The notes under the pieces: model-generated
What the model saw: only the letters and a program-made list of their open reading frames with translations
Database searches by the model: none
What the model was told of the DNA's origin: nothing
DNA from: Andrena cerasifolii
Lineage: Eukaryota > Arthropoda > Insecta > Hymenoptera > Andrenidae
Length of the DNA stretch: 64,000 nucleotides
Assembly: GCF_050908995.1 (NCBI RefSeq)
Contig: NC_135118.1
Coordinates: 22,143,501 to 22,207,500 of the forward strand
Reading direction: 5' to 3'
Translations under genes and position numbers: made by a program
Shown here: piece after piece, positions 41,101 to 53,100 of the stretch
How positions within the stretch are numbered: the first letter of the stretch is position 1
Layout of the letters: every line of letters starts with the position of its first letter

Positions 41101-44100
41101 GGCAGTAAGTTTCCAGATATTTTGTTTCACAGGTAAAGACCCCAGCGATAAGGTTCAAACACAATTGGCATTGTTCCTTGCGTAATTTATATAGAAAAAT
41201 GCAAATTCTCTGGTAAAAGAGGGTAGAGAAGAAGTAGGAAAGTTAAAAAGTCAAATTCAAAGAAAAATCAAATTAAATAGCAGTTCTCCTATGGTTGTAA
41301 TTAAATTATAAATAGGTTCTAATCTCCATATTAATGTCTAGAGTGAAGCGACAGACTGTGGTTGACAGTAAAGCTTTTGGGCAATTCTGTAGTAAGTTCA
41401 GGAGCAGAGCTTCATTCTCGAGGTAGTTCGCCATGTAACTACTTCGTAATAAGAGGAATTTAAAAGTTGAATTTACTTGAGAAGTAATATTTTTTAACTG
41501 TCGCATAATCCTGCCTTATAATGGCGAAACGTTATCAAGATCAGGCGGAAGCTACTTAAAACTGTGCCTCGATAGTCACTCCAATAAAAGTTCCTCAACA
41601 TCGGGGAATAAAATAGTAAGTGATGGCGAAACTTCTTGAAGACATTACTCGAAATTTTACGACGGCCATCAGGCGGAAATGAAATTAATTTTGAGATTTA
41701 AACGGTTCATATTCGATTATAGCAATGTATTGGAAAATCATATTAAAGGTATAAGAGATTAAATTTCTCGAGTATGTAAAATTATTTATATGATATGGGC
41801 GAAAACAATTAGTCATGATTTTTCTTTGAAAGGTGAAGAAGCATTAAGAATATGAATTTCCTGGAGATTGTTAATACTTTAGTTAAAAACTTAATAACTT
41901 TAGGTTATTACGAAGTGGGCTTGGAACAGTATGCTGGAGATGGCAGACTATTTATCTTGCCAAAGTTCAAATCTCTAAAAAAAATTATATCTAATATACT
42001 TTGACACCGGTCATACAGATTAACTTGCAAAACTTAAGGTTCGTATACACGACGACATTTTTGTGTCTAGATCAAGTGCCTTTTGTGTCTAGCCAGAGCT
42101 AAGTAGTTGCAGTGTCTTCAGTCTAGCTCTAGCTGCAACTCCTGCGACGATAGGTCAAATTCAGTGTCGCGGACTGCTCTAGGCAGTTTCCAATCTTCCG
42201 GAAATTATTTTGAGTGTCGTACACACTTGATCTGGACACAAAAGTGTCGTCGTGTAGACGTACCTTTAAATGGAAAGAATTCGCAACTTCTTTTTCGTCT
42301 TTGCTGTAAAAATGAACACACTCAGTGCATTCTTATCAATAGCCTACAAAAGCAAGATAGGGTGGATGCACCATTTGTGGCCACTTCAAGGTATTGTACC
42401 AGTTTTGTCCACTTCTTAAAAAATATAATATTTTTCCGTGTAAGCAATAAATGTAACCATATATTTCTGAGGGTATGCTAAACAAAATATTTATGATGTG
42501 AAATTCTCCACATAATAATGATCTGCAAGTCATTTAAAAATGAGATAATTAAGCACATGGCTACAAACGGTACATCTACCCTATTCCTACCTATTCCTCA
42601 GTGATCACTATCACAACAAAATTCGAAGACTATTTATTTCTTTCCCAGTATCCACTACTAAAAAAAAGCACATTTCCCTTACAATACTTCTCGAAAGCTG
42701 TCAGAACCGCGCCATCGCCCAACATCTCCATAAAATTACCCCGATGTCAGCAGAATGGGTGTCGAAAAGGCCACCAGAAAGCCACGAAACAAGCTCCTTA
42801 GCTTCCCCGTGCCGCAAGTATCCAGCGATTAACTCCACTTTCCCGGTGACGGGAAAGGGGCCCGCGTCGCCATTAAAAGGGACAACGGGACGGACGATCC
42901 TCAATTTCCCATCCTGAACGTCTCATTATCACCGCTAACGAGGGTGACTAACATCCACGATAGCCGGCACCGAACACCGCGGGCAAAAAATAGCCCCGCC
43001 GCTCGAAATCGGCCAGAATGCGTCGTTCCGCGGCGTTCCGTGCGATTCAGTCGCCGACCGGTCGTGGTGAGCGAACGTTGGCCTACAAAAGTCGTGTCGC
43101 GGTCGTTCTCCCGAGCAAAGTAGCCCGCCGTGGGAAGCATAACGCCCGGGCCACGTGGTGGACAGGAATGAATCATGAAAACGAAGCGTAAAACTGGCGT
43201 CGGGGATACCAACGAGAAACTGGGAGAGTGGGCCCAGTCAGTCGGGCTCTTACAGTAAATATAGAAGCGAGAGAATCTTGCGTAAGCTTGCCCCTCCCTC
43301 TCTCTCTCTCTCTCTATCTCGCGCCCGGTCCTCGCGTCACCTCTCCATCACCGTCTCCTTCCCTCGCTCGCCACCCTGTCTCGTCCCCTGTTCATCCGTG
43401 CCTTCCCTCCTTCGCTCTTCGTCGTCTTCTTCCCCCCTCCGATCTCTTCTTTTTTCCAAATCCTCTTCCCCGCTTTGCTCCTTTTTCCTTCCGGCTCGTC
43501 GTTCTCTGCTCGCCCTCCGCTACCTCCTCCGTTCAACCCCCCTCGTCCTTCTTCATCTCCTTCGATTTCACGTTTTTTCTTTTACACCCGCCTGCCCCTC
43601 TTCGTGATTCCCCTCGCTCTTTCCCGTCGTTGTTCCTCAGGGCTCTGGGCTACTCCCCTCGCTTCTGTTCCGCGTCTGTTTCAGGCGGTCGGTTTTGCCC
43701 ACCTCTCAGCCAGCGTACGGCCAACCCGCACCGCCCTCCCTCCCTCCCTCCGCCTCCTGCTTCTCCTCGCCGACTAACTTCGACGACCGACACGACTTCG
43801 TGTCGTGGAACGCCCGGAGGGAGTCGCTGCAAGGTCGTCAATTGCATCAGCGACGGTAGACTCTCCGCAGGCTTCCTGCTTCTTGCCCGCGCCCACAGCC
43901 GCGGGGACCGTGCGACGGGCCCATCTCGCTGGCCACGGTGCGCGGTGGGGACTCCCGTAGTGGTTCGTCCTGAGAGCTCCGTAAATGTTTCAGAGCTATC
44001 CCCACCGCCGCTCCGCACTAGCCCGTCTATGCGCACTTTACGTTGAATTTTGGCGAAGGATTAGACTGTTTATCAACTACCGTAAAATGGGGGAACATTG

Positions 44101-47100
44101 GCAGGTTTTTGATAAATTTTGTTATATAATGTAAAAATTAAAATGTTTACAGTTGCTTTAAGTATCCTATCATAACATTTTGCATGTTTCGTGATTGTAC
44201 TACAAGTGTTAAAATGCATAAAATTTTTGTCATTTTCTTCTTTAATTCATGTTAAATACCAGCCGGTACGGGGTAACATTGGCATATCATATAAATAGCA
44301 GTAGCAGGTAAGTTTTACTACTCTGAAGCCAGTAAAGACTGGTTCAGACACAGCCAGTAGTTTAGTCGATTAGCAAATAATTTAATCGTTTTTCGTGTGT
44401 GGATATTAAAATTCAGTCGAGTAGTTTAATAAAACAATCGTAAATTACTGAATTACTCGTTACTCGACTAAATTACTGGACCTGTCGGTTCCAACCTTAA
44501 ATTTGTTTATTTTATTTTATTTTTTACATCTTAACTAAAATCTAATCGCCATCCAGACAGACTGGACATTCATAAGAAATTGTTTCGGTTCCTCGATTAC
44601 GTTTCAAATGGTTTTGAATAGTACCTCTACTTATATTATATTTTTTACTAGCTTGCGTTGAGACATTCCAGTTCTAACATCAGTTAAAGCTTTATCAAGA
44701 TCGGAATCTATAAATGCTTTATACTTCCTCTTCCCGGTAGTCGCTGTATAAGATCTAGGCATTATTGCGACCTAATGTTATTAATAATATAATGTATAAC
44801 GTAACAAAGTTATCAATTTGGCAGGCGATTATTGGATATCTAACCGCAAACGTTGAAACAATTGAGTACCTAAAAAATGTCGATCTCAAATGCGACTTTA
44901 TATGTTCATGCGTATAGGTGCCAATGTAACCCCGGCATGTGCCAATGTTCCCCCATTTTACGTAACTAACTATTTATTAAAGGGCTACGGCGATGTCATT
45001 CAGGGCAACCCAGTGTTTCGGATAGATTTTTCGGGTAAATTGGGGGACCTGCTGCGTACAACCCTTGCTGTTTGCAGATTCTTTGGGAGTTCAGCTGTAT
45101 TGTGGTTCGCGAAGTTACGGTGATATACAAGGAGCGAGGGGCGAAGTCGACAGCACTCTCGAGCTTAGCTTGGAAACAAGTCAAGGGCTCTGGGACGTCA
45201 TCAGCATACTTTTTGGGCACTAGTAGTGTAAGGTCTTAGGGTGTGTAGGAATGTGATATGTAACGAGTGACTTGTACCGTTGAAATATTGTCTTGCATGG
45301 CAAAAGTCTCGCTTGGATCACTTCGCTGGCCACCCCCACGTCTGCACTTGTCCTGCCAACCTCGCTTCAGCTCGGTGTAACCAATTTCATAGGTGAAGCA
45401 TGATATTTTAACACTTCTGTAACTGATGACTGAAGTTTGAAATAAATTCACTTGCCACGAGCAGCGGCGGTTTTTAAAAAGACAAAAAGATGATTAGTAT
45501 ATCCAAGATGCCAATCAAGAACCATAGAAACGTCTCCTTAGAAAAGGCCCTAACATTGAAATTGCCATTTCTGCTTCAACTTGACAATTCAAGCATTAAC
45601 AATTTAATGCTGAAACGATTCGCGTGCAAATATCGAAATTTTCTCTACCGTGAAAACGATGAGGACAGGAATAACCGTGTCTTTTTATCGGCTTGTTAAC
45701 AGTTCAACAGTGGCTTTCAGTCAGAAAATAACAATTAAAGCGACAGAACCCGGCTGATACAGATTCCTTGAATCCGAGCACATTTGTCTTCGTTATGCGA
45801 ACGCAAGAAGTTCGATAGAAATAAACGTTTTCCGGGAAGCAGATGCGCGAGCAACTAAGAACCGTCTCACGGAAAGGCGGACCGTGAAGCTTACGCTGAA
45901 GTTTAGCGGACGTGCACCCTACAAGGAAGTCGCCTGCCACGTCGTCAATTGCATAAGCGGCAGTGAAGCTCGGAGGTTTGCCGCTTTGCACTTGAATGCA
46001 GCAGGACGGTTGATCCGAAGATTTTATCTTGCTCTAAGCTACGCGGCCGCTCGGTTACTTCGAAGAGTCATGGAACTCCGAGGAACACTTCTCCTGCTGG
46101 CTTTTAAATGGCACAGCCAGTCTATGGAGTTTACGCAGTGCAATGTTTATCTCTGCGAAGCTAAAGCTAAGCATGTAAGAGAATACTGATATTCGAAGAT
46201 AGTAATACATAAAAATAATAATATTCTAAGTGATAATCTTTGTAAGAGAATACTGATATTCGAAGATAGTAATACATAAAAATAATAATATTCTAAGTGA
46301 TAATCTTTGTAAGAGAGTACTGATATTCGAAGATAGTAATACATAAAAATAATAATATTCTAAGTGATAATCTTTGGAAATAGTAATAGCTTCTGTTATG
46401 AGCAACTTGAAAGTTGATCCTCATTTGTTACGAGTAATAAACGAATATTCGCTAAATGTTCACTTCAATCAGATAATTTACGGATTTAGTTGAATCTTGT
46501 TGAAGACCAGTAATATTTTTGTGACTTAAATAGAATTCTTACAGACTGTATTAACTATAACATAATGCTGAAGAGAACACACGAAATTAAACTAACGATA
46601 GTCTATCACGTAACACTAATGAAATAATAACCGAGGTTCTATTGTACTCGTATGGTGTATATAATATGACGTCAAAACAGAATTGTCTAAAACACCTCTT
46701 TCGCATTCCTAACAGCCTATACCTCAGCATTTTTGCCAGTCAAATTAAACCGAAACGACATCATTACAACTATTCTCGTGCCTCCAATATAGCCGTAATT
46801 AACGACTACTATTAAAGAAGCTTCCCCGAACAAAGGACCGTCTCATCTCCTTCTCACCCCCAGCCCCTCCGCCCCGAGGATCCTCCGCGACTATGCAGAT
46901 GTAAGGGAAACAAGCCGCAAGGTCAGCAGTCGCATCGACGCTTCTCCGTGGCTCTGATGTAAGAGCGCCGTTTCCACCAGCTCCTGGCATCTCGGTCAGC
47001 TCTATAATCACGATGGCCGGTGAAAGGAAACCACGGAGAGTTCCGAGAAGTCGCCTAGCTCTCGCCCTCGAACCACGACCCCAGATCTCTCCCCTCTCTC

Positions 47101-50100
47101 TCATCGCGAGTGAAACAAATTGCCAGCGCCGAGCCCGCCTTTAATTCGACTGAAAAGCGCCCGCTCGAGCCCGGCAACCAGACGATTCCTTCTTTCCACG
47201 AGCTGGCGGACACGCTCGGTCGTTTAACGTGTTCATTCGGGGGAAAATATGCGAGCTAGACGCCGAACGCGACCTTACTTTTGGCAACGAGCTGCGAGGC
47301 CGTTGATTTATCGCGATCTCTGCCTGTCGACTGAAGCGCTTCGACAAACCTACAGCGTGCAGGGCTCGGCGCGGATTAATTGAACGGCGACCCACCAGAC
47401 GCGAGGGTCGGCAAGATTTGTGAACGGTTCGGGTTGTTTGTCGCGGGAAATTGGGAGCAGCTTTAGGAAATGGAATGTTTTTTTTTTTTTTTTGACGCTC
47501 GGGGATATAATTGGGAACTCTTCGCAGGGAGACATTCTGTGTAACGAAGGGAGTGTGCGACGTTTGGGTCACCGACTTGGCTAGAAGCTTGGGTATAGTT
47601 AGTGTGTGTTATGTATAGTGCTGTGTTAAATGTACGGTGATGGTGGAAAGAAAGCTTAAAACTCATATTTATACGGCGTCTTAACTGACTTAATAATAGC
47701 GAATCGAGTATCGAGTATCGCTGGCCTAATCTGGCAACCCCCAATTTATGGGATATCAATTTTAAGATACAATTCTTCCTAGTGGAATTATCTTATTTCG
47801 GTTACCATTCGAAGTTTAAACTTTCTTCTGATCACTACTGTATAAGATGCTGTACTCAAAGTTACGTAAGAAAATCCAGTGCAAAGTACCTCTACAAGCT
47901 GTAAGGTGGCGATTCTCTGTGCTCTGTAGAGAAATGAGTGGAAAGTGTGGAGTGACATTTTTTTATTTGGAGATTTGTGTTTAAAAAAATGACATTGAAT
48001 ATCTCGTAAATATGAGTTCAACTGACCAGGACTTTGTAGAATGTTATAGTAAATATAATAAAACTACAAATTGAACGAATCCTTATGCAAAAATTAGACA
48101 CAATTGTCAACTAACTTTTTTAGAACAGTACTTTGATTTCACGTTTCCAGTAGTTAAGTAGTTCGTTCCACTGAGCTCAGTCAATAATTACTAGGAACAT
48201 GAGCAGTGCCTACAGTGTCCATTCACCTCAACATTTCTACCGAAGCTCCATTTCCCAGATCCCAATAAGCTATCCTCAGCAAACAAGAAAATATTCCGCC
48301 TCCCATGAATTGTGCCTATAACACCTAGATCCCCCCACGCAGCGCGACAAACGAAAGGAAAAGATCCTATTCCCACAAATCCCGAATCACCGCTAACGAA
48401 ATCCTGCCCAAGCTCCCGTAACAAAACCTCAGGAATCACCCAGGGAACGCAACATGTGCCACATAAAAAGCAGATTCCCTCCGTAGGTCTATTCCCTCAA
48501 CACCTATACCTGTCACCTAAAAACACTCTTACACCGTTTCCAGAGGATCGCGTATCGATCACCCGTCCACGTAGAAACTTCAAAAGCCTCATCTTTCGCA
48601 ACCCAGAGCCGCTAACCCTACCGTCCCTGTAGCTCCGCCGAAAAACGACGACTCCCTGACACTGGGCTCCCATTCCCCTCGCCGGTGGAATCTATATAGC
48701 CAATCCACTCACGGATTCGCCCGGTGGAATCCCGTGTAAGCGGCTCGTTCGAGCGAGATTCAGGACCCCTCCCCCACCCCTTGATCATAGACCCCGTGGT
48801 TGGATCGTTAAAAGCCGCGTCATGTGTAGAGCTGGACGCAGGGACAGAAGATGACGAAAGAAAGGCGATCTCAGAGGTATACGTACCGTTGCTGCTCCTG
48901 CAAACGCATGGCTGCCTGCTTGATTTGTTCTCCAGTTTCACCGGCTGACCTTGACTGGGCAGGAAGGCCTCCCGCTTCTTGCCAGTGGCCTGCACGACCT
49001 GGTTGGTCCCGGTCTGGCCACCCTGCATCACCATCGTGCTCGTCGTAGAGCTGGTCGGGCACGAGGTGGTGCCGTTCACGGTGACCGAGCATCCGGTAGT
49101 CGAACCTGTCGGCGACTGATACTCCTGGAGCAGCACGCCCGTCGTCGGCACCACGTTCCCGGCGGAGTTCGGCGACGAGAAGCTGTTGATCGTCAACGTC
49201 GGCGCGTTACCCGTCACAAGGGACAGCTGCGGCGAGAAGGTGTTCTGATGGAGGCCACCTAATCGCACATACAACTTCGGTTAGGGATTTTCCTCCGGAA
49301 GAGTCCGCGAGATCTGTGCGATTCTCGGCAGGGCTCTGCAAGGTCTGTGGCGACTTTGCCAGATTTTGGCGACTTTGGCAGATTTAGGGAATTTTATGCT
49401 TAGGTCATTTTTGGAGATTTGTGTGATCCTGCGAGAGTTAACCCCTCAACGACCGACCCCTGAAACGGGAAAACTGACCGTGAGGCCCGGGCCCTCGGAA
49501 CGAACACCTCCACTGTTTTACCGGTCGGTATAGGAAATATGGCGTTGAGGTCCGTACGAGATACAGAGGCGAGCGACCAGTGGAAAACGGAGGGTCCGTA
49601 CGAGATACGGAGGTGGGCGACCAGTGGAAAACTTAGGGTCTGTATCCTGATACTGAGGTGGTCGTTGAGGGGTTACTTTGCGAGATACAGGAAACTTTGT
49701 GAGATTTAGATGATTTTACGAGATTCGGGAAATTTCGTGAGTTCTATGAGAAATCATGAGATTCAAGCGTTTTTCTTTATTCCCAGGGGGTGCTGCTGTT
49801 CCTCTCTGAAACTAACTAAATAACTCGCGAGATTTTCGTCGCTTGCAGTGGATGGAAAAAATACAATAAAGTGGAGGGGTAAACTCGTGGCTTTTAAGTG
49901 CTGTGCCCGGCAGTAATTTAATCGTAAATACAAAAGATTTGAATTTAATTTGTATTTGATTTCAGTTGAGAAGAAAGATCAAATACTACCTCCTGCGCAT
50001 GTTCAACGAGACACGAGATTCAGTAGACAGCGTTTATACGAATTACACAAATAAAAATCATTCGGACTTATATCAGTTCAGTTTCATTATTTTCATATCA

Positions 50101-53100
50101 TCTATCCTTGATTTATTTAAAAGACGAATAAAAAAGGGTATCGTACGAAAACATTCTAACGCTATCGCAGTTAGCATAGAACACGAGATATTTTCGACGA
50201 TACGCGACGGTACCAAAATCGAAGTAGAAGCACTCACCCCCTTGCCAGGTGGAAATAAGAACGCGAACCGCGAACGCAATTGCCGGACCACTACAATAAT
50301 ATTAATTAAAGCGCCTGGCTACCGAATATCTAGCTAATTATTAATGCAGTAATGCAGCGAACGTGACGAGTTCGCACCACAACCGCAGCGAGTTTCAAAT
50401 TTCAACAACTCTATTCTGCACGCTCAGAATTTTATAACAAACATCAGTGGATTATGCAATGAAATTGCATAACTACCTCGATCCACCAATTCCTACGTTA
50501 TCTTCATTCAAACGTTCGCAAGTGCAAATTTCAGTTGATACCATCACCTCCATCTACTTCGGGTGTTGCCTCCGTTTAACAACGTTTCGTGCAAAAAAAC
50601 AAACAGGAAAGTGATTAATGAGATTTTACGAGACTGCGAAAAGTCTGCTGCATTTCGTTGTTCTATTTTCGATTTTTTTTTAATTCTATTTAATTTCCTT
50701 TGTATTCTAATTCCATTCCTATTGACACACGTGCCCTCCATTTCGTTTGCAACGCTCAAACGTTTAGTATTATTTGTATTATTATAAATCTTCTATTGGG
50801 ATTAGAAGATCCATAGTTTACAGAGTAAACCACAAGGAAGTCTTGCTTTGCAAATGCAAAAATATGTATAAAGATATTTCCAAGGGTAGAACGTAGTGAA
50901 TAGAATATTTTCTCCCTCAGTCTTATCTTTTCAGAGTTATCAAGATCGCCAATGTTTTTATTAATGAAACCTATCTTCCCTCTCCTCAAATATTGTAGCT
51001 CAGGTTAAATAAAGTTTAAGTATTTACGTCCCACAGCATAACCTTAAATATCCCTAAACTTAAAATCTACCACATCTGGGAAATAAAAATATGTAGTTTT
51101 ATTAGAGAGAGACACTGATCACCTTGATAACTCTGCGAGATAATAATCTTTTGCTAAAAAAAATGAAATATCATTATCCGATTTATCCTGAACAACTACC
51201 TACGTATTTATATTGACACGTATGATTCTATTACTACTCCCATCATCGTCGTCATCGAGTATGTTCGACTCGAAATGAGAATGTTCGATTGGAAAAGTAT
51301 CTGGAGGAGATTCGTTACGCGATAACCATTAAGCACGGAAACGTTTGGGCTTGGGATCTCCTCGAACACCCATTCTACTTTCCAACATTGTAAGCTGCTT
51401 AACGTCGAATCCACGTTAAACTTCGACAGCGAACGGGGTGCAAAGGATACAGCTTTGAAAAGTGCTCGAGAGAGCGTTGAATAACCCTGCGTCAAACTTC
51501 CGTAGCAATCGGAAAGATTATTCCCCGACGTTTACGTCGAATTAGCCGGCAATCGTGCCAGCGATTAAACTCTTTTCGAACTTGTTGAATGCGTAACTTT
51601 AATTTGCCCATTTACTACGGGGACGCGATCGATAAAGTTAAACGAGAAAAGTTCGCCGTCGACTACGGGATATCCGAGATCATATTTAGATTGATGCGTC
51701 GCGGCGATCGGAATCAGCCAGGGAGACTTCCTTCGATCTTTGCTTTTTACCCTTTATCCGTCCGTCAGTTACGAGTCTATAATTTGTTCACGAGAATTCC
51801 ACGTGTACGCTCGGCTTACAGCTCTGCACAGAAATTATACTCCTTGTCGTATGTTTTCAGCGCGATTGACTACGCGTTTCTAAAGTATACGTAAATGGAG
51901 TAGTGATTTTTAGGAAATTGATTTTGAGGGATATTAATGCGATGGTTTATAAAAAATTTTGTTTACTGTAGTTTTGAAGCTGTCACTTGGTTTTCTATTT
52001 CTTAAGAAGTAGTCGTATCATTATTTTTCAGATTTCTGGTGTGCACTCTGAGATTTCCTAAAATGCTCGTCTAGTTTGTAGCAGCGAGTTTTCGTGATTA
52101 TAATGACGATTAAGTAGGTGCCAATGTAGATCGGCAAATGGCTTTGTTCCTACTTGAAGGTTTCTTAAAGCTGAGCGTGTTCAGAAATTCCTGGCGGAGG
52201 TAAATGCACAGTTGAAGGGTAAGGGGAAAACAGGGAATGTCACAAAACAGCTTTTTTTACTTTACTTTAACAAGTTTTAACACTTTAGTCCAGCAGTAAA
52301 GGAACACAGTTCAATGAATTTAATTTTCTTCTTAAATCATTTCTGATTTTACCATTCCGTATTTTGTTCCAGTGTAGAGTGGACATTACCTGTTTTTAAC
52401 CAATACACCAAATTTTCAACGTTATCTTACCGGGGTATTTAGACCGTGTAACCCTCTGTGATTCGACAGTTCGGTAGTCCCAGTTGCTACCAACAAAATA
52501 TACTACAACTCGCTAAATCACGAAAATGGACATTCCTTGTTTTTTCTCCTTACCCTTCAGTTAAGCTCGAAATGGTATATTTTGAATAGTGTAAGAATTG
52601 CGAGTTAATAACTCTATAAAAGATGTTGCTAATAGTGTAGAATAAAAATGAACAGAAGTATTAATACACATAAGCTGCCATACACTTCTGTGAGAGGTAG
52701 CAAGTGGAAAGTTCCATCCCCTGTCAGACGCCGGCGGGAGACTGCGAATGTAGCTTAGCTCGGCAAGCTTCGCGCACAAAAGCTAATTAATAAAGCAAAC
52801 TTGAATCTGATCAGACAAAGACACTTGTTCCAAGCAGAGTACGCGATTTGGCAATGCAGATAAATTAAACAACCAGAACGTAGATCGCAGGACGTTCTAT
52901 GTAATTTCTGGATCATCAATGTAATATTTTAAAAATTAATAATTCTCACTTCACAAATTCACGTGTAATCGTTTAATTATCCAAAACGAATTTACTAACC
53001 AAACACCGTGATCATCGGTTACACGTATACATAGTTCAAACGATCTAACTTCTATTCCACCATCATCCTCATCCTCACTCGAAATCAAACTACGACCGCC

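Larger units (their letters stand above)
34848..48886 (-). other. Large intron between visible exons 2 and 3
   Basis: About 14 kb. It contains a TA microsatellite (35095-35120), a 32-bp minisatellite (35350-35732), a GC island with a perfect palindrome (36000-36740), a dispersed repeat (36840-37030), a purine tract (38443-38481), a short MITE (42034-42269), a pyrimidine-rich CpG-rich island (42830-44060), a pogo-like element (44078-44964) and a 67-bp triple repeat (46175-46375). Stretches 37040-42030 and 46400-48880 hold no supportable gene. Confidence 0.65.

Noticed and set aside
43228..44046. 272-codon plus-strand ORF rich in Ser, Leu, Pro and Arg
   Set aside because: It is a translation of CT-repeat and CpG-rich sequence; all frames are open there, and no domain is seen.
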